Assembly (NCBI GenBank): GCA_021229015.1
Contig: CM037792.1
Location: forward strand, 38,652,544 to 38,716,543
Source of the DNA: Solen grandis
Lineage: Eukaryota; Mollusca; Bivalvia; Adapedonta; Solenidae
Direction: 5' to 3'
Length of the DNA stretch: 64,000 nucleotides
In this document: piece by piece, positions 11,801 to 20,039 of the stretch
Layout: every line of letters starts with the position of its first letter
How positions within the stretch are numbered: the stretch's first letter is position 1
Made by a program: the position numbers and the translations under genes
Notes under the pieces: generated by a model
What the model saw: the letters and a program-made list of their open reading frames with translations, nothing else
Database searches by the model: none
Told to the model about the DNA's origin: nothing

Positions 11801-14800
11801 AGATATACCCATATAGGTCCTTTCTGGGCAGGTGAGAATTTAGACTTGAGTCTGCTATTGAAGTGTTGCTGTTGAAGTGTTATTAGCTTGTCTGTTTTTC
11901 AAGGGGAAAAAAAGTCGAATTATTGTCATCACCCCAGTGTCACCGTTCTTGGCGTCGTCATTGTTGTGAAAACCTTTAACTTCTAAACTATTAAACCGTC
12001 TGCCATCAAACTTCATATACTTGTTCACTGTCACACCAAACTCCATCTTTTGTGACCCTAGGGCCACATTTCTTAGACGACAGACGAGCATAAGCATTTG
12101 CATGTGGTGCTCTTGTTATAACAGAGTTACCAGTATGACCCATTACTTAGCGTAAAATGAGTCTTTTTTTTTTTTTTTTTGCTTCTTCTCAACAAGTTTA
12201 TTTGGGACGTGAGATATTTCAACCAAATTTTGTAGCTTGCAATGGGCAAATGTTTGGATTGCCTTTTGGGGTCACAGGTAGATGAAAGTCAATCTCACTG
12301 TTATTAAAAGTGTGAAATCAGCCTAGAACAATGGTTGATAACCTAAATGCATTAAGATTAGATTATCTTAACTAAATTACATGCTGCAGTCTGGATTGAC
12401 ATACTATTTGAGAGTTGACATTATATGCCAACAAACACAATGGCATCTAATATCTTTCCTGTTATCAAACAGGATTATATCTGACAATGAAAGGTTAATG
12501 TAAAGAACATCTTGTCTGAAAGCATGGAGTTAAATAAACATTTCACTGAATGCTTGAGGAATATAAACAAACTGTAGTATTCTGTCTTCAAAATGCATAA
12601 TTATGAAATTAATAGTACAAATAATCCTATGGTGACAATTCCACATAATGCATATATAGGCAACAGTTTTAAAAGTGCACTAATGGTACTTATTAAAGTG
12701 AAATCATTTCACACAAGTCAATTTCAACGTAAGACAACAACAAACTCTCATATGTTGCAAATAATTGCAATTGATATCTTGGGGAAATTCTAAAACTGCA
12801 CATCGATATCACTTCTGAAAGTGTGATAGCCAGTTAAGGAAATTTTACAAGTCAGTGAGGAGCATAGCTAGCATTATCGACAATGCAATCCATACTCATA
12901 TGCCTCATGAACTAGACCAAATTTGCTATTTGCTGCATTAGAATTTGTTGTGGAATAAACCTTCCCCATGAAAAAGCAATATATGAATGTTTGTTGTTTG
13001 TCTCATAAAATAATTTTATGTTTATTATGCCCCGCTTTGAAGAAGGAGGGCATAAATTATTGTTTTGCAAATGTCAGTCTTGGTCCGTTGGTAGACCACT
13101 TTGTTTCTAAATAATAACTGGGAAACACTTGGGCCCACATTCCTCAAACTTCATAGGGTGATTGGACATGACTAGTAGATGACCCCTATTGATTTTGGGC
13201 TTGGGCCCACATCCTCAAACTCATAGGGTGATTGGTCATGACTAGTAGATGACCCCTATTGATTTTGGTGTCACTTGATCAAAGGTCAAGGTCACAGTGA
13301 CCTTGATGGGAGTGGGGGGAGTGTAGCAGGCATATATGTCGTTCCGACAACTCTTGTTAATACTTGTGCCAGAAGTGTGCTTTTAAAGTAGTTGAGTGTA
13401 TATGTACTCTTAAACAGAACAGTGCCATGACACTAATGAGGTATTATAAAATATAATGGCAACAAAGATTGTGCAGTCACTTCCAAGAAAATATTTATGG
13501 TTGTTTTCAATTATTCACTATAGGAATGGACCCTTCCCAACCCTGTTCTGGCAGTGGCACATGATTGAGTATTACATTCAGTTGTGTCTGGCTGGCCTGA
13601 AGGATGTTGACAGGTGAGTTGAGATACACATTGCTGTCTCTTTCTTTCTTCAATGTCTATCTGTCTCGCTCTCTCTATTTATCCATATTTTTTTCATAAG
13701 ACTTATTTAAAACTATTGATGACTTTTGTCCCCAAAAAAAGAGAAAAAAGATTAGGTTCTGTATGTCTGTCTCACTTACTCTGTTTACCATTTTTATGCC
13801 CCCACTTGAAAAGTGAGTGGCATATAACATTGCTGCTGTCCATATGTTCGTCAGTTCAAACCAAAACTTGTCCATTCATTAACTGGAGAACCACAGGGCC
13901 TGGGTTTGTGAAACCTGGTAGGGACATTGGCCATGACCAATAGATGAACCCTTTTGATTTTAAGGAGACTATGTCAAAGGTCATGGTCACTGTAACCTTT
14001 AGTATGAAATCTTTGTCAGACTGGTCAAAGGTTCTTGACATGCTATCATTCAACAAAAAAGCAGTTGTGGGACATCTAGTTTGCACTGAAATACATTTAA
14101 AACTATTGAAGAACATTGTCAAAAAATAAAAGAAGAAAAAAGATCAAATAGTAATCAGCATATACATCTATAAGATGCTGTAAATCAATATTTTGCAATT
14201 ATCTGAAGACTGAGGAGAAAAAATAAATTGGATGCATCATGAAAAGGGTTTAAAAAAGTGAGAATATTTTCCCTCTAAATTTAAGGGGAGGAGTTGAGAA
14301 TAGAGAACAGATTAACTTTTTTAGCTAATTGAGTAAAACTAATTCTAATTTAACCGAAAGAGTTTATCAGGGTTCAATTCCATCAACAGTTCTTAACACC
14401 TAGAGTAATACTTAAAAACTTAAACTTTCATCATTCTTGTTTCTCTATTTAAATACCCAGATATTTAATTTCTTAGGTTGATTGGTCATGACTAGTAGAT
14501 GACCACTATTGATTTTGGGGTCACTTGGTCAAAGTCACTGTGAACACGAATGTGAAAATTGTTTCCGATCAATAACTGGCAACACTTGGGCCCACATTCC
14601 TCAAACTTCATAGGGTGATTGGTCATGACTAGTAGAGGACCACTACTGATTTTTGGGTCACATGGGTAAAGGTCAAGGTTACATTGACCTCGATTGTGAA
14701 AATTGTTTCCATTCAATAACTGGGGAACGCTTGGGCCCACATTCCTCAAATTTCTTAGGATGATTGGTCATGACAAGTAGATAACCGCTATTGATTTAAG

Positions 14801-17800
14801 AATCACTTGGGTTAAGGTCAAGGTCACAATGGCCTTGATGGGAGTTTGGGGAGCATAGGGGGGCATATTTGTCATTCCGAAAACACTTGTTCAAGATTAA
14901 TTTCTATTCCTAGTGTGAAGAAACACAAAAATAAAGGAAGATACTCTGTTTTCAAGTTTTGCGATTATTACAGAATAAAATTAGTATCCTAAATTCATTA
15001 AAGTTTTTTGTATACATTCATTTGAAAACTGGGATTACAAGCAGTTTATTTGACAAATTTGAATTGAATAATTATGCAAATACACAGCTTCTGTTTCTCA
15101 TTGACAAGAGCTAAGTAAAGTGTTCTATGTTTTCTTATTCATCAATATTGTATATACGCTGTTCTCATGTGCTGATTTTGATGTCTGTCAGACTTTACAA
15201 TCATTTATTTTTTCTCTATAAATCACAACACACCGTAGGCTGTAGAAGTATCAGCACCTCACCTTTTACCATATTATTGTATTTTTGTGTCACATGCTGT
15301 ACGCAGAGGTGACACATAGGGATCACTTCTCCATTGTATGTCTGTCTGTCCATCTGTCTGTCAGTCTGTCACATTTTTCAGCAGGTGACAAATGTGTTAT
15401 TATCCAAGATCTAAAGATCCAAGTTCTATTAATCTTTTATATATAACTTAATTTCCTTTACATTATTCTAAAATCAAAATTTTGTAGGTGATATAGTATA
15501 CGTATCTAGATTGTTCCTTGGTTGGACAATTACTTTGCGTATTGCAATATTCACATTTCGAGGAGGATTTGAAATTCAGTACTTTGGTCTGTGGCCAGTA
15601 AGTTTTATGAGTCACTAGACTGTGGCACTGATCATATTTTGTTGCTTTAAAAAACACACAGTACAATGTACTTGTTACTGATATAAAAGTACATAAACAT
15701 GAAGCTCAAGAATATCATTGTTACTTTTTCTCTCTTTTTTTTTTTAATTGAAAAGTTTTTTGACTTATTCCAACATTAATAAAGGCTCTTATTGAGGCAA
15801 ACTAGAGCCAAACACTTTTTAACCAGGTTTACAGCTAAAATTCTGGTTGTAAGAATGGGGTACGTCATTGGGCAGGCAGGTGTCAAACATTTTGCTTCTG
15901 TCAAATATATCCTTTTAGAATAGAAATATAGTTTTCATACTTGATAGGTAGATACTTTATGGGAAGAGGAAGATTAGGATTGTTTTTGGATGATCTGGTC
16001 ATAGACATTGTAACTTAAAATAGATTTTTTTGTTTCCATCAAATTGTTTCTTTTAGGAGTGAGGTATGATGATCAGATTTTTAAGATAGATACCTTATGG
16101 GAAGAGGGAGATTGGGATTGATTTTTAGGTCTCTTGGGTGAAAGTCAAGGTCACTGTTACTAAAAATAGTTTTGCTTGCCTAGGGCAATACTTGAAAACC
16201 TGGTTTCGCATCAGATGACATGTTTCTTGTTTGTATAAGTAATAAAAATTCATGATTGAAAAAGGAAACAGGTATGATTTAATGGACCTTGAATATAAAA
16301 AATTAATGATGCTATTCACATCTAGTCATATGATTGCTGAGAAATGATATTTTATATATAGCAAGTAACAAGTAGGGTGAATTATTTTCAAAGTATTTTG
16401 AAAATCAAGCAACCCCACCATTTAGGTCACGAGGTCAAATCTTAGAAAAATATTGTTAACACTCTAGAAGCCACATTTTTGGCCCAATCTTAATGAAACT
16501 TGGTCAGAATGTTTGTTCTCATAAAATCTTGATCAAGTCTGAATTTGGGTCATGAGGGGTCAAAAAGTAGGTCACAAGGTCAAATCTTAGAAAAATCTTG
16601 TTAACACTCTAGAGGCCACATTTTTGGCCCAATCTTCATGAAACTTGGTCAGAATGTTTGATTTCATAAAATCTTGGTCATGTCTGAATTTGGGTCATGT
16701 GGGGTCAAAAGGTCAAATCTTAGAATAACCTTGTTAACACCCTAGAGGCCACATTTTTGGCCCAATCTTCGTGAAACTTGGTCGGAATGTCTGTTTCCAT
16801 AAAATCTTGGACAAGTTCGAATTTGGGTCATGTTGGGTCAAAAAGAAGGTCAATTTGAAAAATGCAACATATGTTGCTCATTTATAATCAGGTGAGCGAT
16901 TCAGGGCCATCATGGCCCTCTTGTTGATAGAATTTAGGCCCATTAACTGCACAAATTTCAGCCATAAAGTTTATTGTAGGCGGGGGCATTTACGATGTAC
17001 TGATACATCCGGTTTCTCTTTGCATTATGTCATCTTTATTTGCATATATTTGAGCACTTATTAATTTACATATTTTCTCATTCCACACTTTTACCACTCA
17101 TCTCACACTTTCGTTGTGTTCCTTCCTCATCAGAACATGGTAAGCTCTAGTTCTGTAGAAATGGTTGAATTGTTGTATATTTTTGTTGTGTTCTGTTTCA
17201 TTCTGTTCAAAAATACATGGACCACAGCAAGGGAGTAATTATAGGATTTGACATGTTAATTTGATACTATTACAATAAGATAATTAAAATATTGTACAAT
17301 TAAAAAAAAATGAAATCTGTTGTGAGTCACATCTTGTTTTAAGGTAAAGTCCCTGTAATGGTTCTGCTACATTTCTGACCTCATGGCCTTTCACAGAGAT
17401 AACCAAGGTTTCCTAATGTTTCATGCAGGTGACACATGTGTTCCAGAGAACACTCTGGTCTCATTTAAAGATGAAGATAAATAATCCTTTTAACTGTCTT
17501 TCAAGTAAATCCCCTTTTAGGTCTCTTAAAGTTCTGTGTGGACAGTCTAGTGCTATTTTTGTGTGTACAGTATTACAGATGTCTATGATATTTGACATAC
17601 TATTAGTTGGGTGATAGGAATCCACATGATCCTCTTGTGTTTCTACAGTACTGTTGTAAATCCATCTTCTGGTCCGTTATTTGTATTTCTTACCTGTCAT
17701 GGAACTATGTCATTATAGAGCAATCACAACATTAGTATGATTGCTTGTTTTTGTGGCATTTGGTAATGGTTTTACTCAGACGAGTCTGTGTGCTTGCAGT

Positions 17801-20039
17801 CTTTCTCTGCCTGTAACTAGCTGAACAACACAATATGCCTAAAATGTTATTTAAGTTTTCTAAAAGGAAATAAATCAATAAACAATTAAAGTCACTCTGT
17901 ACCAGTGTTTTGTAAAAAGAATTGCCTTTGTCAAGGAATTTTAAAGTCACTATATAGTAAGTCTTTGTACAGCTGCCATATTGTTATTCAAAATGGCGGC
18001 AGTACAGACATTCACTACTGGTATGTAGTGGTTTGTATTATCCTTGACAAAGGCAAATTTTGCAGAAATTTGGTAAAGAGTGACTTTAATTGTTTCTGAA
18101 AATAATGTTGTAGTGATGGAACTTCAATGTAGCAAGATGTTTTTGTTTATTGAATTTGTCAGTTTTGTTGATGATGATAAAATGGTAGTTTTTATTTGCA
18201 TGAGTGAAGTGTTATATATTTAAAATACTATATGCTATTCTGTGTAGATATTTGAAATGTACATGCATGTATTTTTTTGTGTCTATGCATGCAACACTGA
18301 ATCAGTGCAAAGATTTATCATATGAATTATGGCTATATTGAATTAAATGTGAATTGGAAATTTATATTTTCAAATTTAAAAAGAATGCAGACACTTTACC
18401 TTTGTAAGAAGCAACTTAGCATTGTAAAATATCATATATCAAGTACACTCCTCCATATTTGGCCATGAAAATTTAATCCCCTGCCTTTTTAAGCTAAAGA
18501 ATTATTTTCATTTTAGACTAGGTAAGCTACTCCCAAATAATATTACAGACTAGTCATTGTGTTCTTTTGTATTAATCTGAATGATAACTACCTACCCCAC
18601 TGCAGTAACTGGATGATTGGTGACTTGATTTGGATAGGAAATATTCATTATACAATGATAATATGCAAATTACAGAAGTGGGGGTCTATAGGAATCATAC
18701 ATGTCAATCATGTCATGTCTCATCCCGTCCTACATTTACGCCATGGCCAATTGGTTACAGTCGTGGACTACAAATCTCTCCGCCCCTCACTGCTGTGGGT
18801 TCGACTTCGGATTTTTCATGTGAGGAAGCCTTCCAGCTTGCTTGCAGTAGGTCGGTGGTTCTATCCAGGTACCTCTGTGTACTCGGGGTCTTCCTATATG
18901 ATTGAAATACTATCGCAGCGACAGTAACCCCAATACAACAACAACAACAACAACATTTACCTGTACAGTTCATAAAGTTTGGTGACTATTGTTGATAATT
19001 GCCTTCACTCTTATAATGATTTATTATTATAAGATAAACAGCAGATGATTGTGTATAATTACTTCAAGGACTTTGTAAGAATTATAGCCCATATTTCTGT
19101 GTTAACTCTTTCCCTCATATAGACTCATTTTGACGCACTCAATAGGTACCACATAAAGCCTGATCAAAACCTTAAAAAATTTAATTATCCTTTAAAAAAA
19201 CCTTTTTGAATTGATCGCATAGTTTCCAGACCACTGAGGAGCAGCAAACAGCATAAAACCTGATCAGCCTGCGAGTTACTCGCAGGCTGATCTGGTTTTA
19301 TGTTGTTCGCATAGGTCTTTTCATGGTTTCCTCTATGAGGGAAAGGTTAAAGCAATATACAGGGATATTAAATGACTTAGGTGATAGTAATAGCTTAAAA
19401 AATGACCAACTGAATCTTTTTCTTTATCACATATTGATAATTACTAAAACTTGCGCTGATAACAAATAGTTTGTTGTGTGACCTAAAACATCCTTTTCAG
19501 TGATTGCCTTTTAAGTTGCTAAACAGTTTGTGCATCAGCAAAAATATAATGAAGTCTTCTATTATTTAATGTGAAATATTTATCCCAACCTATACATATT
19601 TTTAAGGGTGCTTTTTTCGTTTTATGACTAGGTCAATTTCTAACAAACAGTATCCAAAACAAACAAAATGCTTGTTTGTGTAAACTTTTAAGGTCAACTA
19701 TTAATCATGTGGTATCCAAGTGCAACTATTGGACAATAAGATGATTTTATTTGAATACATTTGTAAACATTGGAAAAGTCCCTATCATCCTTATACATGT
19801 AACTGTACAAGATCTTGTTGTACTCTGAAGGCATGTGGCCAATGGCGAGATCCTGGGAGTCACACTGCTTATGGAGGATGTGCTACAGACTGGGTACCAG
19901 GACATTTCCCTGCTCACAGATGGCGCATCTGCAGGCGGGGAAGCAGACAAGACTGGCAAGGAAAAGAAACCCCGTTCCGCCAGTGTCCGCTCCGACTCCA
20001 AGAGGGCTTCATCAAGCCTGGGACTGGTATCCAAACTGC
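1010..20039 (+). CDS. CCDC162-like large protein, 13 internal exons (5' and 3' ends missing)
   Basis: Join: 1010-1069, 2206-2360, 2675-2768, 3130-3263, 4315-4483, 5281-5378, 6428-6550, 7076-7156, 8065-8345, 9166-9344, 11624-11775, 13524-13613, 19831-20039. I joined these by eye. All have AG acceptors and GT donors, phases match at every junction, and the 1825 nt stay open (about 608 residues). Recognisable stretches are GKHVLNIWFIPHHTETL and DWGGTEG in exon 9, EFDTAVRHCMADTFLS in exon 10, FPYRSFLGR across exons 11-12, and IEYYIQLCLAGLKDVDR then ANGEILGVTLLMEDVLQTG across exons 12-13. This succession resembles coiled-coil domain-containing protein 162, a large protein of unclear biochemical function in animals; the assignment is from memory of the family. 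No start or stop codon is present: earlier exons precede the window and later ones should lie at or beyond the gap at 21426. No enzyme motif or membrane segment is seen. Exons 9 and 11 have duplicated donor regions. Confidence 0.6.
1420..1817. repeat. 24-bp minisatellite
   Basis: About 16 copies of CCTACTCTGTAAACTATTAT(CG), some shortened to about 15 bp. It lies in the intron between visible exons 1 and 2. Minus-strand open frames with SRNDNSLQ repeats are its translation, not genes. Confidence 0.92.
2011..2170. mobile_element. MITE with 22-bp terminal inverted repeats
   Basis: The left end TAAGGTAAAGTCTTTGTAAT and the right end ATTACAGGGACTGTACCTTA are inverted copies with three mismatches over 22 nt. 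An inner ACCAAGG/CCTTGGT stem is also present. A one-ended copy is at 17340-17430. Confidence 0.75.
2206..2360 (+). CDS. CCDC162-like exon 2
   Basis: The acceptor CATTTTGTAG has a pyrimidine-rich lead and the donor is GACAG|GTGAAT. It encodes VYKMQAVDMGFDEFHLYMRF onward to LEDESLVD and exits in phase 2. Third positions are rich in G and C compared with the flanking intron, as expected of real coding sequence. Confidence 0.7.
2675..2768 (+). CDS. CCDC162-like exon 3
   Basis: The acceptor is CTGTCTCAG. It encodes YTPGFLYMAIHELDEAHVGR then FSFRSRDGVME. The donor is GAG|GTCTGT, which is weak at +3. The start of an (ATC)n microsatellite lies only 5 bases further on, so slippage there could affect splicing. 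It exits in phase 0 and joins to ILKPGG of the next exon. Confidence 0.65.
2774..2829. repeat. (ATC)n microsatellite
   Basis: About 18 ATC units starting 5 bases after the donor of exon 3. Imperfect ATC units continue to about 2900. Confidence 0.95.
3130..3263 (+). CDS. CCDC162-like exon 4
   Basis: The acceptor is TGTCTGCTAG and the donor AAAG|GTAGGA. It encodes ILKPGGLENLQVVLKAQLVH followed by KNSLTCAVQQAHACQPVKETEFKQ, exiting in phase 2. A longer overlapping open frame at 3060-3443 is a shadow in another frame. Confidence 0.7.
3283..3390. repeat. Short dispersed repeat with GTGTCACCTGCTGT end
   Basis: It begins GTGTCACCTGCTGTAAGCAG and ends CAGCAGGTGACAC in inverted orientation, with TCTGTCCGTC repeats between. 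A second copy is at 15285-15400. It starts 20 bases after exon 4. Confidence 0.6.
3484..3721 (+). mobile_element. piggyBac-type MITE (TTAA family)
   Basis: It runs TTAA|CCCTTTCCCTCATAG ... ATATGAGGGAAAGGG|TTAA. The central palindrome has lost part of its second arm. It lies in the intron after exon 4. Confidence 0.85.
4315..4483 (+). CDS. CCDC162-like exon 5, Ser/Thr-rich linker
   Basis: The acceptor is TATGTTACAG and the donor GAGAAG|GTGAGC. It encodes a serine-, threonine- and glycine-rich stretch of about 56 residues, probably a disordered linker, ending FMSLQLEK. The intron that follows starts almost at once with a 19-bp minisatellite. Confidence 0.7.
4513..5165. repeat. 19-bp minisatellite, about 34 copies
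   Basis: Tandem TGTATGTTGAGGGGCAGAG variants (GGGACAGAATGTATGTTGA, GTTGTGAGAGACAGAG and others), strongly purine-biased on the plus strand. It fills most of the intron between exons 5 and 6. Translations give 19-residue periodic peptides that are not genes. Confidence 0.93.
5281..5378 (+). CDS. CCDC162-like exon 6
   Basis: The acceptor is AATGTTTGCAG and the donor AAAAG|GTAGCA. It encodes GPSRDIMLNEFVTKKNQMGQ then VLRNVEEMSKLK, a charged, helix-prone segment. Exit phase 2. Confidence 0.7.
5651..5963 (+). mobile_element. SINE-A, full length
   Basis: A tRNA-like head has an A-box region (GCCGAGTGGTTAGAGTG) and a B box (GGTTTGATCCC). A conserved body follows (TTGGTGCTCAGCATATAAGG ... GACTGGTTGGCCCAG ... 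TGTGACTGGGTGTGG) and the tail is ATGACTGAAATACTGT ... CAAACCCAAC plus A. RNA polymerase III-derived. Confidence 0.85.
6300..6390. repeat. Short dispersed repeat (GGTCTGCNCTGTTTGCCAA)
   Basis: It shares AGGAGCT, GGTCTGC and CTGTTTGCCAA with 20450-20520. A small degraded interspersed repeat of unknown class. Confidence 0.45.
6428..6550 (+). CDS. CCDC162-like exon 7
   Basis: The acceptor is TCTATTTCAG and the donor GTCAG|GTTTGT. It encodes TIISQYCNNFNRRVAQFSLR followed by SQLLSYYNSILALLEEFPQV, with a heptad-like hydrophobic pattern. Exit phase 2. Confidence 0.7.
7076..7156 (+). CDS. CCDC162-like exon 8
   Basis: The acceptor is CTCTCTCCAG and the donor CCCCAG|GTAATT. It encodes DTYFMLGEPNEKKTNMDDVP then GLQPDP. 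The 1+78+2 nt layout keeps the phase between exons 7 and 9. The LGEPNEK region is one of the more recognisable family stretches. Confidence 0.7.
8065..8345 (+). CDS. CCDC162-like exon 9 (largest exon, conserved core)
   Basis: The acceptor is TTATGATGCAG and the donor GCGTAG|GTAAGT. It encodes about 93 residues, including a basic MRKRPRRILSPDGKH patch, WFIPHHTETLIMFK and the terminal ADWGGTEG motif, exiting in phase 1. Its last 90 bases and the donor are repeated immediately downstream with an exact 100-bp period. Reading through the first donor meets a stop at 8372-8374. Confidence 0.75.
8256..8501 (+). repeat. 100-bp tandem duplication of exon 9 end plus donor
   Basis: The segment CACTCACGTCTTGGTAGTTC ... 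GTAAGTTTGTCA recurs 100 bases later almost unchanged, with its own donor at 8446. A shorter third piece (AGGCACAGAGGG) is near 8470. Confidence 0.9.
8773..9019. mobile_element. TAGTCCCCTAC-ended dispersed element
   Basis: It starts TAGTCCCCTACCG and ends AGTAGGGGACTC, inverted termini of about 10 bp, enclosing a TCTG(TCCG)n block and GATAACTTTAAAACCGTTTA. Non-coding; the class is unassigned. Confidence 0.5.
9166..9344 (+). CDS. CCDC162-like exon 10
   Basis: The acceptor is GTGTCCAG and the donor TACAAG|GTGTGG. It completes a glycine codon with exon 9 and encodes AELREIQKQIDNLHHSTDPK and FLEFDTAVRHCMADTFLSTG. It is an amphipathic, partly coiled-coil-like segment. Exit phase 0. Confidence 0.75.
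9411..9720. repeat. Dispersed repeat C, copy 1
   Basis: It aligns by eye with 15851-16230: GGGGTACGTCAT, CCTTATGGGAAGAGGAAGAT, AAAATAGATTTTTTGTTTCC and CTAGGGC.ACACTTGAAAAC occur in the same order. No open frame; class unknown. Confidence 0.65.
9952..11012 (+). mobile_element. Tandem-core element, family H1, with 165-bp core
   Basis: The 5' stem-loop is TAGCTCACATGAGC ... GCTCATGGTGAGC. The end is CTCAGGTGAGCGATTCAGGG, then CCATCATGGCCC and TCTTGTT. The core is about 4.5 copies of a 165-bp unit (AAGGCCTAGAGCTTAGATAT ... GACCCCGCACCAGGGGTCAC), unrelated to the core at 251-967. The 197-residue minus-strand frame here is periodic repeat translation, not a gene. Confidence 0.75.
11164..11435 (-). 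mobile_element. piggyBac-type MITE (TTAA family), expanded palindrome
   Basis: TTAA on both sides with CCCTTTCCCTCATA termini. It is longer than the usual 242 bp because the CAGCCTGCGAGT palindrome arm is repeated. Confidence 0.85.
11624..11775 (+). CDS. CCDC162-like exon 11
   Basis: The acceptor is TCTCATTCCAG and the donor GGGCAG|GTGAGA. It encodes SVINNLHHALPALSNCQRPS and later EPLEPRDLRAREIFPYRSFL, exiting in phase 2. The last 34 bases plus donor and intron start are tandemly duplicated with a 56-bp period, leaving a second donor at 11832. Reading through the first donor gives an immediate TGA. Confidence 0.75.
11742..11853 (+). repeat. 56-bp tandem duplication of exon 11 end plus donor
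   Basis: GGGAGATATTCCCATATAGG ... GACTTGAGTCT is present twice, one substitution apart, and includes the splice donor GGCAG|GTGAGAA. The duplicate donor is at 11832. Confidence 0.92.
13026..13358 (+). mobile_element. Tandem-core element, family H2 (TATGCCCC)
   Basis: It opens with the stem-loop TATGCCCCGCTT ... AAGGAGGGCATA, contains about 1.5 copies of a core unit (CTTGGGCCCACAT.CCTCAAA ... GATGACCCCTATTGATTTT), and closes TGTCGTTCCGACAACTCTTGTT, a small hairpin followed by CTCTTGTT. Confidence 0.65.
13524..13613 (+). CDS. CCDC162-like exon 12
   Basis: The acceptor is TTCACTATAG and the donor GACAG|GTGAGT. It encodes NGPFPTLFWQWHMIEYYIQL then CLAGLKDVD. The phase layout is 1+87+2. Confidence 0.75.
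13796..14084 (+). mobile_element. H2-related element with TATGCCCCC hairpin
   Basis: TATGCCCCCACTT ... AAGTGAGTGGCATA forms the 5' stem. The body has GACCAATAGATGAACCCTTT and GGTCATGGTCACTGTAAC. The end is uncertain, near GTGGGACATCTAGTTT. Confidence 0.5.
14462..14891 (+). mobile_element. H2 tandem-core element, 5'-truncated
   Basis: About three core units (TGATTGGTCATGACTAGTAG ... TTGGGCCCACATTCCTCAAA) followed by GGGGGGCATATTTGTCATTC and ACTTGTT. The 5' hairpin is missing. Confidence 0.6.
15285..15400. repeat. Short dispersed repeat, GTGTCACATGCTGT copy
   Basis: Second copy of the unit at 3283-3390: TGTGTCACATGCTGTACGCA, GGTGACACATAGGGATCACT, a (TCTG)n block, then CAGCAGGTGACA. Confidence 0.6.
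15851..16230. repeat. Dispersed repeat C, copy 2
   Basis: Homologous to 9411-9720 in the same orientation. This copy has an extra internal repeat of ACCTTATGGGAAGAGGGAGA. Confidence 0.65.
16420..16925 (+). mobile_element. H1 tandem-core element, 5'-truncated
   Basis: Three units of about 146 bp (GAGGCCACATTTTTGGCCCA ... GGTCAAATCTTAG), homologous to the core at 251-967, then AGGTGAGCGATTCAGGGCC, ATGGCCC and TCTTGTT. No 5' stem-loop is present. Confidence 0.65.
17340..17430. mobile_element. One-ended copy of the 2011-2170 MITE
   Basis: TAAGGTAAAGTCCCTGTAAT and CCAAGGTTTCCTAATGTTTC match the left half of that MITE. The right end is absent. Confidence 0.65.
17880..18095. mobile_element. Foldback MITE, 216 bp
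   Basis: AAACAATTAAAGTCACT at 17880-17896 is perfectly inverted at 18079-18095. Pairing continues inward (TTGCCTTTGTCAAGGA with TCCTTGACAAAGGCAA) and again in the middle (CTGCCATATTG with CAAAATGGCGGCAG). No coding capacity. Confidence 0.85.
18735..18956 (+). mobile_element. SINE-B, full length
   Basis: The tRNA-like head is CCATGGCCAATTGGTTACAG and GGGTTCGACTTC. The body is GAGGAAGCCTTCCAGCTTGC and GGTCGGTGGTTCTA. The tail is GCAGCGACAGTAACCCCAA then (CAA)n. Confidence 0.8.
19102..19350 (-). mobile_element. piggyBac-type MITE (TTAA family)
   Basis: Flanked by TTAA with slightly mutated termini (CTCTTTCCCTCATA at the left, GAGGGAAAGG at the right). The central GCCTGCGAGTTACTCGCAGG palindrome is intact. 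Confidence 0.85.
19831..20039 (+). CDS. CCDC162-like exon 13 (last one visible)
   Basis: The acceptor is TACTCTGAAG, with a modest pyrimidine tract, and the donor CTGC|GTATGT. It encodes HVANGEILGVTLLMEDVLQT, then a polar, basic and serine-rich tail (KEKKPRSASVRSDSKRASSS), exiting in phase 1. The next exon must start in phase 1; none was recognised before the gap or in the sequence after it. Confidence 0.7.
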
